A stretch of DNA of 64,000 bases from Caecitellus pseudoparvulus (Eukaryota > Bigyra: Bicosoecida): assembly GCA_965644315.1 (NCBI GenBank), contig CBFFRQ010000069.1:744001-808000 (forward strand), written 5' to 3'. Every line of letters starts with the position of its first letter. Positions within the stretch are counted from its first letter, which is position 1. Positions 24,601-31,424 of the stretch are shown piece after piece. A program made the translations under genes and the position numbers. The notes beneath the pieces are model-generated. The model was given only the letters and a program-made list of their open reading frames with translations, was not told the origin of the DNA and searched no databases.

Positions 24601-27600
24601 AGAGGGTCATCCATGACTTCTGGCAGGCAGCCCACACTTCGATGACCGTCTGCAGCTCCGCCAAGGCATCGTACAGGGGCTGCACCTGCGTCTTGATGGG
24701 CTTCACGTAGCGGGACGACATGATGGTGTGCAGCATAACGAACGACTCGTCTAGGTTGGTTTGAATGTCATCCCACCCCGTGAGGATGAAGGCAGACCGC
24801 GGTGCGTACTTGAAGGGCTGGGTGGTGAAGGTGACGTCCTCCCACCGCGCCTCCAGTGTGCGCAGCATCTGTAGCAGGATGCGCTCCTGAGTGGCTTCAG
24901 ATGCCACACGAGAGAGCTCCCCAGCCTTGCTCACGACGCCCATGTCCACCAGCTCCCGCAATGTCAGGGCCGTTGCCGCCTGCAAGTCTTGGCCAAACGT
25001 CGTGGTGAGCTGGGCCCAGTGGCGCTCTTCCAGCGCCTCACACCGCAGATCAGCCACGACGGGGATGAGCAGGCGGAAGTGGTTCACCGAGGCCTTGAAT
25101 GCCTCCAACACACCGGTGTCTGCCAGGGCGTCAGCTGCAGCGCGCTCCACTGCAATGGCTGTGCGTACAAACGAAGTGACGACCTCCCCGAAGTCAGCCG
25201 GGTCCAGCGCCCAAACGACACTGTCCAGCAGCTCTTCCCGCTTGGCGTTCCAGTCTGCCACGCCCTGCCACAGCTTCAACTTTGTCCCCACGTCCCGCTC
25301 TAGGTGGTCCAAGGATTCGAAGGGAGTCACTGACAGCTTCAGCGTGCGCTGGTACCGCTGGTACTCGGCTGCTTGCTGCTGCATGGCGGCCACATTGGCG
25401 GCCAAGTCTGTCAGGAATGCAACTGCCTCGGCAGGGTCAGCTTCAGCGTCATACACGATGGGTGCGTCAGCAGTGGTGCGGGTCTCGTTCACCATGGACC
25501 GCAACTTGGGCACCTTCAGGTCCAGCTCCCGTGCGTACAGGCCATTGTTTGCCTCTGCACTGCCCTCCACCTCGTGCATGCGGGTGCGCAGTCGGCTGTA
25601 CTTCTCCTGCATGACCTTCAGCTCCATGGTGGCTTGGTCAGACAGCAGTTGCCCGGATGGGTCTTCCTTCTGCAGGAGGATGAAGAGCTCTGCTACGTAG
25701 GCCTCCCGCTCCCGCCACACGTCCAAGCGGTCAGTCGCCTCACCCCACGCTTCCATGAGGGCCACGTACTGGGATACGTCCTTGACCCCGCGGCCCATCT
25801 TGGCTTCGCTCACGCTCAGCTGAGCCAAAAGCACCTCGTTGCGGTCTTGGGCGATGGGCGGCAGGAGCTCCAGCAGAGTGCTGCAGCACTGCTGTGGCGT
25901 CGGCTGCAAGGCGGCCTTGAGGCCAGAGCTGTCCAGGCGCAGCAGCCCGACGAATTTGTCGGCGGGCATGAGAGCGAGGCGGGCCTCCTGCCGCGCGTGC
26001 TTGGCCAGCATGCGCTGCAGGGTGTGGGGTGTCAGCCCATCCACAGTGTGCCGCATCAGGTGCTGCAGAATGCGCAGGTTGCTGCGTGCTGTCAGGCGGA
26101 ATGGCTGCAGCACGCGGCACGCGTCCCTGGCCTGCTCGAAGGCCGCTTCCAGGCTCTCCAGGATGTCATCACTGACTCGCTGGAACTCTGGGGTCCGCAA
26201 GATGAGGGACTCGACGTCCAGGGAGCCCGGCCGCGGCACTCCCACACCCTCGCCCCCCTCTGGTGATTCGTCGCGCGTCACAGTGTGCAGCGGCTCGAAC
26301 ACTTCGTGGTACACGAGGCGAGTGGAGGAGGCGGAGATGGCTTTCACGGCGGCGGCAATGACCCCTTCCACGCTCTGCTTGAAAGAGGCTGTGCGAGGGT
26401 GGAAGAGTAAGCCAGTGGTGCTGGAGGTGCCTGGCCCGCCCGGCAAGTTGCGCCGCCTCACGGGCAGGTGCTTGGTGAGGAAGTCAGGCACCTCACCCGG
26501 CGTGAACTGGGGCTTGGTATCTTTAGCACGGGGAGATGTGGCGGCCCCAGGCCGGGGGCGGGGCGAGGAAGCCCTTGGCGACCGCTGGCCAGCCTTGGCA
26601 GTGGCAGCCGCGGCCCCTTCCTCCTCTGGCGGAGTCACTGTCAAGGTTGACGGCAGCGTGTATCCAGCTGCCAGCAAGGCTGCCGCCTCCTCTTCGTCAT
26701 CCGACGCCTCTGCGTCATACTCCCTGAGCCACGGCTGGCGCTCCAGCTTGCCTTGCCGCCGGCGGTCCCTGCGCCTCATTTGCTCCGGCGTCTCGGACAT
26801 GAAATCCCGCCGGTGAGGAGGCTTGGCCTGCGCATCCTCGTCGTGGGCGAACTCCCCCATGCCCAAGTCCGCATGCACCTCTACCATGAACAAGGCATGC
26901 ACGTCTGCCACCTCGTCGGCACTGGCGCTGTACCCTCGCGCCGTTGTCAGGGCCTTCAGGCGATACTCAGCAGTGTACCTCTCAGGCAGCATGACGTCCC
27001 GCAGAGCACCCGCACTGCGCACTCCCAGAGACTGCAGAGCATCCAGCATGAGGAAGTCACATGTGCGAACAAAGCGCAGGAGGTGCCGGCTCATCCGGCG
27101 AATGGCAGCCTGTTCGGAGTACGTGATGTGGTGCTGACCGGACAGGCCAGCGACGTCCACGCCGCCTGTGGCGGACTCCACATCCAGCACTGGGACTCGT
27201 TTACCTGCCCTAACGGCAGCAGTGGCTGCTGCCGACGCTTGGCGCCTGGCAGTGGCGGTGGCTTGGTGAGCTGCCCCTGCCGCACCGGGCACCACTCCCG
27301 GCACGGCGGTGCCCGTGCCGTACAGCGTCAGGTCTGCCGAGACACTGTACGGCGCGATGGCGGGGGATGTTCCCCCCGACACAGCGCCTGTGAAGCCGTG
27401 CTCTGTCAGGAAGTCCCGCATGGCCAGGTCACAGGCCCGACGCACCAGCGTGCGCACTTCGTGCGTGAACGTCTGCAGTTCCTCGCTGATGGCGGCACGG
27501 CAGCGCTCCTGTTGAGACACAAACTCTGACAAGGCATAGGTTGTGTTGGGGTCGATGTTGAACAGGTTCATCTTGCTCAGCTTTGTGTCGATCTTCTTCT

Positions 27601-28636
27601 TCAAGGTCTTGAGACAAGCCGACGTGGCCGGCTGCACGATGAACAGGCGCTGCTTGACTCGCTTGCGGGCGGCACGAAGCTTCCGCTGTCTTAGCAGCTT
27701 TGACCACGCCTTGAAGATGCGCCACTTCTTGTACTTCTGGAAGAAAGGCAGCTGCGAGAGCGGGGGGGAGCGGGCGTTGGTGTCGCGGCGACATCGAAAC
27801 GCTCGCAGGCCAGCGCCACGCACTGTCAGGATCGTGTGGAAGAGGAAATACTCCCGCTCAAACTCATCAATAGTCAAGTACTCAATGGTGCCGTCTGGGT
27901 GTGAGAAGGTCAGGCCTGCAGCACTCAGGGTGATGCAGGAGGCTGAGTCCACGGACAAGGGGTCAGCCACCTCCAAGTCGTACATGGAGCCAGCCTTGGG
28001 CTGCAAGTACACAAAGGAGTTGCCTTCCAGGTGGCTGATGTGAAAACTGGGATCCTGTTGCAGGACTTCCATGAACGACGGCAGCGTATGAGCCGCTGCT
28101 TGCTTAGCAGTCAGCAGGGTTGCCTTGCCAACCTTGCCGGGGGCGTTTCCTGCGCCAAACGCCGCACTGCTTGACGGCGGAGAGGGCACCTTGCGCTCCG
28201 CCGCGCCGCCCGCGGAAGCTGCATGCACAGCTGTACCATCCTGTGTACGCAGCCGCCCTCTTCGAGTGGAATGCGTGACTGACGGCGCCTGGGCGCTGTC
28301 TGGGATGGACGCCGGCGGGGCGGTTGGTCGCCGCGAAAGCCCTAAGTAAGACATGCTGGGCGAGGTCATTTTCTTCCCCCGCATGCTGAATGGCAGTGGT
28401 CTCCGCGGGGTCAGCTCATCACCTGGGGCCATTTTCACCTTGCTCATGTTCAAACGAGGCACGGACACGCCCAAAGACGCGGAGCTGGAGCCTGACTCGG
28501 CGGCGCCTGGCTTGCGAGCCGACAGTTGCAGGCGTGACTGCAATGCGCTGCGCTGGGCTGCGTGTGCTCGCCGGTCCTCCTCAGCCCATTCCTCCACAGG
28601 GCCGGGTCGGGGAGAAGAGGGGAACGGCGCAGCCAT
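12650..28636 (-). CDS. Axonemal dynein heavy chain, single-headed inner-arm type (possibly DNAH6/DNAH14-like)
   Basis: The reading frame is continuous for 5,328 codons. A 72-base in-frame GTGCGT...CAG intron (27752-27823) should be removed, leaving exons 27824-28636 and 12650-27751 and about 5,304 residues. After excision the tail reads ...FHTILTLPFFQKYKKWRIFK, as in inner-arm dyneins. Uncorrected residue numbers: linker before 1800; AAA1 P-loop GPAGTGKTESS near 1834 with DEFNR Walker B; AAA2 GPPSGKTT near 2115; AAA3 GSTGTGKS near 2675 with VVFVDDVNMP; AAA4 GVSGSGKAS near 3167; coiled-coil stalk with microtubule-binding tip about 3435-3745; AAA5 MIDPQGQGKNW near 3860; C-terminal domain ending near PVYKTLARAGTLSTTG. 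All four nucleotide-site P-loops are intact, so it should be a working motor for ciliary beating. It is about 900 residues longer than usual because of Ser/Ala/Gly-rich insertions. Subfamily assignment is uncertain. Confidence 0.95.
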   Translation of the reverse strand: MAAPFPSSPRPGPVEEWAEEDRRAHAAQRSALQSRLQLSARKPGAAESGSSSASLGVSVPRLNMSKVKMAPGDELTPRRPLPFSMRGKKMTSPSMSYLGLSRRPTAPPASIPDSAQAPSVTHSTRRGRLRTQDGTAVHAASAGGAAERKVPSPPSSSAAFGAGNAPGKVGKATLLTAKQAAAHTLPSFMEVLQQDPSFHISHLEGNSFVYLQPKAGSMYDLEVADPLSVDSASCITLSAAGLTFSHPDGTIEYLTIDEFEREYFLFHTILTVRGAGLRAFRCRRDTNARSPPLSQLPFFQKYKKWRIFKAWSKLLRQRKLRAARKRVKQRLFIVQPATSACLKTLKKKIDTKLSKMNLFNIDPNTTYALSEFVSQQERCRAAISEELQTFTHEVRTLVRRACDLAMRDFLTEHGFTGAVSGGTSPAIAPYSVSADLTLYGTGTAVPGVVPGAAGAAHQATATARRQASAAATAAVRAGKRVPVLDVESATGGVDVAGLSGQHHITYSEQAAIRRMSRHLLRFVRTCDFLMLDALQSLGVRSAGALRDVMLPERYTAEYRLKALTTARGYSASADEVADVHALFMVEVHADLGMGEFAHDEDAQAKPPHRRDFMSETPEQMRRRDRRRQGKLERQPWLREYDAEASDDEEEAAALLAAGYTLPSTLTVTPPEEEGAAAATAKAGQRSPRASSPRPRPGAATSPRAKDTKPQFTPGEVPDFLTKHLPVRRRNLPGGPGTSSTTGLLFHPRTASFKQSVEGVIAAAVKAISASSTRLVYHEVFEPLHTVTRDESPEGGEGVGVPRPGSLDVESLILRTPEFQRVSDDILESLEAAFEQARDACRVLQPFRLTARSNLRILQHLMRHTVDGLTPHTLQRMLAKHARQEARLALMPADKFVGLLRLDSSGLKAALQPTPQQCCSTLLELLPPIAQDRNEVLLAQLSVSEAKMGRGVKDVSQYVALMEAWGEATDRLDVWREREAYVAELFILLQKEDPSGQLLSDQATMELKVMQEKYSRLRTRMHEVEGSAEANNGLYARELDLKVPKLRSMVNETRTTADAPIVYDAEADPAEAVAFLTDLAANVAAMQQQAAEYQRYQRTLKLSVTPFESLDHLERDVGTKLKLWQGVADWNAKREELLDSVVWALDPADFGEVVTSFVRTAIAVERAAADALADTGVLEAFKASVNHFRLLIPVVADLRCEALEERHWAQLTTTFGQDLQAATALTLRELVDMGVVSKAGELSRVASEATQERILLQMLRTLEARWEDVTFTTQPFKYAPRSAFILTGWDDIQTNLDESFVMLHTIMSSRYVKPIKTQVQPLYDALAELQTVIEVWAACQKSWMTLFPIFMAQDIQRNLNTEYTTFKKVDGDFRELTRKVNQTPNARRMCEKTPGLAKDLARYIERLEFVQRGLDSYMESKRRAFPRFYFLSDGDLLHILAAASTNPRAVVQHLLKLFDNIAKLHFHEALGAGYDVLAMESSEGEVVPLGPNLKARDAPEVWLEALEGAMRAAVRKAFSDALVAYPTLSDLTSAHELLSNLEMGTLQRKLRGKDEGRRRRRGRRGRRGRATEAAVEEEASWEVKLARDFSAARAEWAVQGAGGAESLPLPAQAVCAAAQIRFTQGTEAAIQAAAELTAGQDLPVGLAATVLESNKAAQLAGVGGIPSNMDLLPEVSAVLGLATDEASVAEADAEASMRIIPTDPRLALAAWYCTQVRGLEGLTALVRGPLTKLQRKIVVSLLTTEVHNRDIVMQLVKEDVRAISSFSWKQQLRFYWGKTDASATHSTCIVRQSDTDLDYQFEYEGATSRLVITPLTDRCWMTITGAFRLALGANPQGPAGTGKTESSKDLAKALGIQCIVLNCSEQITYANMAKLFSGLAQSAAWSVLDEFNRIDIEVLSVIAQLLLELRTARLSGAATLSFNGGEPMTLRPHMIIPTMNPGYAGRTELPDNLKVFFRPVAMMVPDYALIAEIILFAEGFDAAPNLSRKMVKLYKLSSEQLSQQRHYDFGMRAVKSVLVMAGALKRGNPELPEDVVLIRAMRDSNVPKFLAADLPLFHAIVGDLFPGVEVPDAQEEALKEAIQYQLVEDGRQPRERFVRKVVQLRETLKVRFGVALVGPPSGKTTAYSTLAKAITRVNAAEANWPAMRGPPPTSLVKPPRGQAGEVDALTGEGSGPRWDEWSIVKVKQLNPKSISMGELYGKYDELTQDWSDGLAASIMRAVVSSESQAEHWTVFDGPIDALWIENMNTVLDDNMMLYLANGERVKLKPSMRMLFEVQDLQQASPATVSRLGVVYMTPEDLGWQPVVQSWLSTLLMQTLVPTPPMRHKLWANFKGVVGAALNHMQDGVDHQPVSVSHLSLVTSLCSLVEIMLTALRRAGVPIPDDEQPAVKLVDRVFLWAFVWSFGATATADTWRGFDVFTRGVMKKAGVDLSGLPGTGTVFDCYISTQPPALAQGGVEHGGTFRMWRELVPHFNFEPGLPFHSIIVPTVDTTRYAHVLNYLLLSPRINMDKTESLRQLLPVIARYQAEHHHWKAETARLEEERAAAAELAGLPPPGSAPAARGRRATRPNMKVSVSKASLSSKGAQPDAPRQAVHVDSGRKVVHPWLLPWEEQALRLLTKGAFDPADPSSADQDVPFLPGVVGDWAFDFSWMGINAGGGPLGVAVAPLTMRPVFLTGSTGTGKSVLLSSLLREAAGQDVKVGDDEESSAVAVAVPQAPAAGGASAAAAPSEGKGDDAASVRSWDSQSTVSEASVEGKEEDEAAAAAAAEARAAAAAAEAQSKASALAKAHQGSLLGESAGRHTVPITAIPLTFSAQTSSGGVQAQVQGKLERKRKGRFGAPEGRRAVVFVDDVNMPKPEEYGAQPPIELLRQLADYGGWYDRTSLHWNHLQDTALVVAGAPPGGGRRELSERFMRHCSVLCLPTAGPDVMSAMFSAIVSGFLGTKFSAEVRAAAGSIVSSTIHVYFRCSSELKPTPSKSHYVFNLRDVSRVVQGLLMTSPQQCRSASDVARLWVHEACRVFADRLTTEDDLEWLQGVVVSQLNKSFRLPWTVEGLFGEEATLGAATGRAARAAERAESLEGVGGEAPTSVGGVGPLLFGDWLHPGSDVPAYEDCKNPHKLPALMDGYMEEYNLSSPAPLHLVFFEDAISHVARICRVLAMPRGSALLVGVSGSGKASLTRLAAFISGCDCVSPDMSGSAGQESFREDLKDLLLSAGVEGTPSVLLMGDAQIVNEAILEDLNCLLNSGEIPGLFAQEDQDAIVSRLAEKLDKGAPAPSPDGNMPAGAGGGDPEASGPALPSSPADIERAFIARVRANLHVVLSMSPVGAQLRTRLRQFPSLLNCCTIDWFMPWPRAALISVGERLLAPLTLPSPAEIGGRVGQDGDHAVHMPAPAHPLWHHVVLACVDLHSAVDTFIPQFAAATKRQVYNTPRSYLDLLAAYNRLLGKKYAEERGTLDRLQNGIRTLDNTVEAVTTLQARLGEMQPVLKQRAEETAALVTKVQAEQKVVAGEREKVDAEADIVLSQQQQVEALQAEAQAELDIAMPAMLAAQEAVKQVDPAKLTILRSFNNPPAQIVTLMEAVCVLFEEKPGWDNGKRLMQGVAAGNVHGNFLKDLELYDTRRVTSKMLRKVATYTRLPAMQPSAMETVSSAALSICNWVHAVEKFVLVQQEVAPKERRVAEMNAQLAIANEALQEKQSQLAGVVARVEALQALCAEKQAEKARLESEEARARAQLQRAEKLLSGMASAGARWRVSVKERASTLGQVVGDVLLAAAHVVYSGPFTGEFRGGMQAAWAAAVDSHKLPRSATFSLPDVLATPVEVNNWMISGLPKDDTSIANGLLVTRAQRWPLMIDPQGQGKNWVRTMAGEALEVVDMVSGHAEAKAGVGEAAEPESPRAGGTASSAMLKAHAGRPMNLAQTLEKCVRLGLPLLLEECGTKLPPVMAHVLARTVVRDGAEASIRVGDRLIPYDGNFRLYMCTSEPNPHFLPDTSIRVSLVNFTVTSRGLEEQLLSQAVAKERPDLESTSSQLLMDIAGDRKQLQALEDSVLAQIAEAGEDILDNTALIANLSAAQTKASRVEQRVQATEATAAIVSAARDTYRLLAQRGSLLYSVVTMLASVDPMYQYSLQYFTRLFDLCLTDPSVHGAEAVAAAAAARDAASRGKGAGRPASAASAASGASKRKGAKPASSRKVAASGASTGGHSDASSEAGASAAINVAALTQGIPGLSADGLERRVAEQVDRLSAIVYDNIQRGLFEKDKLLLSLLLACRLLQTSGQVSRREVGLLLRGAGVMNRDEQPLNPSLRYDPDDFLGGEGAMPLTEDEVAALRNPLPPAGWDLICKLTEEVPEFAFLQNHVRDNYHEWALWRLSPAPHEAKLPDDIEGHLSTLQKLLLVKAFAPDKLVFGLGGLVRDTLGEAYLTPAGVSLAQVFTETSPVTPCVFVLSQGADPTQRLLEFAARKGMSARLQVIALGQGQGERAARLIERAAVEGDWVLLQNCHLAKSWLPDLARLLDRHRKAPDALNAEFRLWLTSFPAPYFPASILQHGIKITNEPPKGIRANMQRSFGVLIKPHRLAAFDLPPPRSPRGSRARMPPGSGSRRSLTGDSDASDAGSSEGKEDGKHLRRAGSSKASLKGSKADLSMGLADDGGPTNFMGMAWRRLCVGLSFFHALVQERRKFGALGWNIRYEFSDSDLDTSLQTLQNLLQGAALAAGETASLDALPEYDSEEEGQEGAGDGEPPTPSARADRKFIGSSAVAASPQELYRALQASSEDGTPLPWDALTYVVGHINYGGRVTDDWDRRTLLALLKAVLTPKAVTSTEFLLSDSGKYFIPKDVTASGIAEYLSTLPARDETEVFGMHPNADAAFRLSESDYLLRTALDTGLASQKSGGAAPPSPARRKGRAPGTSTAPTPLGAAAGEGKDSTGSLPPASADAADTEVLRLLNDLGSRVPAPLDVAAVARKVRESTVAAPRAGRSRHRAHHSRRASSAASSGPVRSRRMSAVLLKPAQMAALREGSASRSGAASRVGSQEGRYSSMGASSAASGASAAATATDMAGPAEADALPPNSLLVVLQQEATKFNLLLSTMRESMMALRKVLLGEAAMSDALEAMYAALVHGRVPAVWADVAYPSMRPLASWIADLNRRVQFMDRWIGMGDMREYWLPAFFFPQGFLTAVLQRHARKYQVAINDLEFEFAFYTAAGVVHAGERPGDPRPRAPADDGVMVNGLWLESGQWNDEVQGLADPVPGEVYSALPRMRMLPALKHTTAPGAFVCPVYKTLARAGTLSTTGISTNYVVSVELPSQMPSEHWIWRGTALVLDVMNED

Positions 28637-29047
28637 CCTCCCTTGCTGTGCCGCGTGCAGGGAGCAGTGAGGGCGCAGACTCGCTTGTCGTGTGTGAGCA
28701 AGTGTGGGATGCGTGTGAACTCAGGGTTCAGGATGAAGCCCTTGCACCGTCTCTTTGCGCGCCGGAGTTGCTGTTTTAGGATTCTCCTCTCGGGTTGTAT
28801 GGGTGGATGTCAGAGGGGGGGCCTGGCTGTGTGTGGACGGCCCCTCGAGCAAAGCCAGTCTGTCGTGAAGCCTGCGGTGCAGCACACTCAGCGCCTGGCC
28901 ACTCTACTGACATTGCCTGAACGCTGATGAACTCGTTCTTTTCAAAGTCGTGTGCTCTTCCCTGGCCGCCGGCCCCTGCCGTACCTCCCGTTGGTTTGGG
29001 CAATCAGTGGTGCTACACTTCACCACGCCTTGGGCGGTTTTGCAAGG
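28637..29047. other. Divergent intergenic region between dynein and an unknown gene
   Basis: These 411 bases separate the dynein start (minus) from the next ATG (plus). No RNA gene, repeat or convincing small coding exon was recognised. Presumably a bidirectional promoter. Confidence 0.4.
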
Positions 29048-30037
29048 ATGGCTGACCAAGACGATGATGGCTTCTTGTGGGAGGACACCATCGACGAAGA
29101 CTTGCAGCGCAAAGTTCTTGAAACTGCCGATGAAGTTGAAGCGCAGGCCAAAGCCGCAAAAGGCAGCACTTTGACGGCTGCTTTCGAGGCGCGAGTGGCG
29201 CAAGGCAAGGCATCAAAGCACCGCCACGGCAGCGACAGGGGCAGGCAGCAGAGGGACCACAAGCGCGGAGAGCCCAGGCACAGAGGTAGTGCTGGGGATG
29301 GCGTCCACGGCAGACCCAAGCACCGCGGGCAATCGAGGCAGGGCAAGCTTACGGTGAGCGGCGGTGCCCAGCCCAGGCACCAGGCTGCATCGCACCACGG
29401 CAGCGGAGAGAGCCGGAAGCACAAGGGGCACAGGGGGGCTGAGCCCACTGACCGCAGTGTGCGTACCACCAGTGTCAAGGCGCAAGGCATCTCTACGAGC
29501 GTGCCAGTGCTGTCTGACAGCGACTCGGACGGCAGCGCACCCGCAGCCCGAGCGGCGACCAGCAAGTCCCAAGTACCTCGCAGCACCTTGTCTGCCGAAG
29601 AGCGGGCTGCCATGACACCAGCCCAGGCAGCAGCAGCTGCGATGGCGGCAGCAGCTGATCGGATGGAGCGGTTCCAGGCAGCGCAGGCGAAACGTGGGGG
29701 GAAGCCTGCACGGCAGGGGCAGCCGCCCCGAGAGCGCCGGCCTCGTGGCGGCTCTCGTGACGATGCCCACAAGCCCATGGACCAGAGAGCGTACCCAGTG
29801 AAGGCAAAGAAGCTGCCTCGGACAAAGGCGAAGGGGAAGGCAGCGGACCAGTCACCCGAGAAGCCAAAGGCTGCGTCTCCACCTAAACCGGCACTGAATC
29901 TCAAAGAGATGGACACCTCTGTGCCGATCATGTCAGATTCCGATTCAGACAGCAGCGACGGCGGCCACAACGGGTCTGTGGGGGCGGGAGGGGGTGTTGG
30001 AGCAGGCCCGTCCATTGCCAAGGCCGCTGAGGAGTAG
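29048..30037 (+). CDS. Unknown basic, disordered nuclear-looking protein with two SDSDSD motifs
   Basis: Single exon from ATG 29048 (MADQDDDGFLWEDTIDED), 329 residues; the frame stays open further upstream but has no earlier ATG. The N-terminal 45 residues are acidic and helical. The rest is rich in Lys, Arg, His, Ala and Pro with nuclear-localisation-like clusters (KAKKLPRTKAKGKAADQ). Two short hydrophobic-plus-acidic motifs occur, SVPVLSDSDSDG near residue 155 and TSVPIMSDSDSDSSDGG near residue 297. These resemble phospho-SUMO-interacting or casein-kinase-2 motifs. A helical Ala/Met-rich stretch (AQAAAAAMAAAADRMERF) lies between them. No family was recognised. The next gene downstream carries the same PIMSDSDSD string. 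Confidence 0.6.
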   Translation: MADQDDDGFLWEDTIDEDLQRKVLETADEVEAQAKAAKGSTLTAAFEARVAQGKASKHRHGSDRGRQQRDHKRGEPRHRGSAGDGVHGRPKHRGQSRQGKLTVSGGAQPRHQAASHHGSGESRKHKGHRGAEPTDRSVRTTSVKAQGISTSVPVLSDSDSDGSAPAARAATSKSQVPRSTLSAEERAAMTPAQAAAAAMAAAADRMERFQAAQAKRGGKPARQGQPPRERRPRGGSRDDAHKPMDQRAYPVKAKKLPRTKAKGKAADQSPEKPKAASPPKPALNLKEMDTSVPIMSDSDSDSSDGGHNGSVGAGGGVGAGPSIAKAAEE

Positions 30038-30248
30038 TTGCGTGCTCTCCTACTCGCTCTCAAGCTAGCGCCTTTGCTGCACCTCGAGCCGAGAGCCTTT
30101 CCGTCCTATTCTAGTGTCAAGGATCGCGCACAGTGCGTCCGAGTTCGCCAATGTTTGTCACACCTGCGGGGGCGGCGCGTGCCAGCCGCAACTGCCTGGG
30201 ACTTGGAAGCGGTGCTGGACTCGGCGTGGTCACTCCCAAGCCAGTTCT

Positions 30249-30263
30249 GGGGGGGGGGGGGGG
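30249..30263 (+). repeat. Homopolymer run of 15 G
   Basis: Fifteen consecutive G residues lie about 185 bases upstream of the ATG at 30447. This is the longest homopolymer noticed in the window. It could fold into intermolecular G-quartets or be a sequencing-error hotspot. Confidence 0.85.
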
Positions 30264-30291
30264 CTGGCGATGCCAGGCACTTTGCCACGAC

Positions 30292-30299
30292 CATAAATA
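30292..30299 (+). promoter_or_regulatory. Possible TATA-like element
   Basis: CATAAATA, followed by AT-rich ACAACTATACAT, stands out in GC-rich surroundings about 150 bases upstream of the ATG at 30447. Position and composition fit a core promoter, but nothing else confirms it. Confidence 0.25.
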
Positions 30300-30446
30300 C
30301 AACTATACATGAACACATGTTCCCCCTCAGGAATTCTCTGACGCTTCAACTCCCCAGTTCACACGCTCACCACTCTGGCCCGACCATTGCCACGCCAACT
30401 CACACACGAGGAACTGCTCGCGCAGACAGGCTCTTGAAGCTCCGCC

Positions 30447-31214
30447 ATGGAGTTTGCGACGTCCAATCCTGCCAACTTTGATTCTGATGATACCGAGTCA
30501 GACTCAGGAGAGCAGCGGCCTGCCGTGCGGCAGTCAGCACCCGAAGCACGAGGCAGTGCTGGCGTTGGTGGCGCAAGTGGTGGAGCTGAAGCCCCAGCAC
30601 AAACAGCTGCCGGGGACGTGACAGCTTCAGGCGTGGCGACTCGTGAACGCTTTGAAGGTGCAACAAGTCAGCCCATCATGTCAGACAGCGACTCCGATGA
30701 GGGAGACGTCGCCGCGGACGAGGCTGCTAGGGCTGTGGTGGAGCGTGTGCAGCACGAGGCCGCACAACATCGCTTGCTGGAGGAGCCCGAGCTGACCATG
30801 GAGGAGGAGCTGCTGATGAATTTGGCAGCCGTCATGGACGAAGATAGAGCTGCTGGGTTCGACTCTGCGGACGAGTTCTTCGAGAGTGTGGGTGGCTCCA
30901 CTCACGCGATTGGCTTTAACCAGGACGGTGGTGCGCAGGCCGCCGCCTTTGACGAGGTTTCCTTCCCGACGGCTTTATTCGGCTCGGAGCCTGGGTGGAG
31001 TCAGAGTGCAGGTGCTGCAGCCCCATCAGGGCCGATGGCGCCGCCCTCTACTTGGGGCTATGCCCCGCCTCCCATGGGATACGCAGCGTGGGGAATCCCG
31101 GCGCCACAGTTCAGCGCTCCCGTCGCAGCCGCCCCACCAGTGGTCACTGCACCAGCCTCGAGACCCCGCAAGCCGTTGGTTTTCAACACCAATGCGAGGC
31201 CGTTCGATGGGTAA
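30447..31214 (+). CDS. Unknown acidic protein with a PIMSDSDSD motif and a Pro/Tyr/Gly-rich C-terminus
   Basis: Single exon, 255 residues from the first ATG. It begins MEFATSNPANFDSDDTESDS, is acidic throughout, and holds SQPIMSDSDSDEGD at about residue 75. A predicted amphipathic helical block follows (AARAVVERVQHEAAQHRLLE, MEEELLMNLAAVMDEDRAAG). The C-terminal 90 residues are low complexity, with APPPMGYAAWGIPAPQF, and end in PLVFNTNARPFDG. No family was recognised. The PIMSDSDSD motif is shared with the upstream neighbour but uses different codons (for example TCCGATTCAGAC against AGCGACTCCGAT), so the similarity is at protein level rather than a recent DNA duplication. Confidence 0.6.
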   Translation: MEFATSNPANFDSDDTESDSGEQRPAVRQSAPEARGSAGVGGASGGAEAPAQTAAGDVTASGVATRERFEGATSQPIMSDSDSDEGDVAADEAARAVVERVQHEAAQHRLLEEPELTMEEELLMNLAAVMDEDRAAGFDSADEFFESVGGSTHAIGFNQDGGAQAAAFDEVSFPTALFGSEPGWSQSAGAAAPSGPMAPPSTWGYAPPPMGYAAWGIPAPQFSAPVAAAPPVVTAPASRPRKPLVFNTNARPFDG

Positions 31215-31424
31215 ACGATTGTGTGGGCTTGCGCCAACACAGGACGACACGCAGAGCCCATCCCAGGACAATTTTGTACTCACACGGCATCCGTTGCCTT
31301 TCCTAAGCTAATGCACACTTTTCAGCACTGGTCTGTGGGCTGCCCCATCCGTGCCCACACTGCAGCGCTTGTTTCCACGTGCTGTGGCTCCCTCGCAGTC
31401 GCATGCGGCAGGCTTCCACCTTCC

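Larger units (their letters stand above)
30038..30446. other. Intergenic region with G-run and TATA-like element
   Basis: These 409 bases lie between two tandem plus-strand genes. They contain a 15-base G run (30249-30263) and a TATA-like stretch (30292-30299), listed separately. No coding exon or RNA gene was recognised. Confidence 0.45.

Noticed and set aside
12950-27800. Many 60-340-codon frames on both strands inside the dynein gene
   Set aside because: All overlap a single dynein frame with complete AAA motifs; none has recognisable domains.
31221-31424. Upstream extension of the PDZ-like gene from a GTG
   Set aside because: GTG is not a likely eukaryotic start; the first ATG at 31425 begins a plausible acidic N-terminus.
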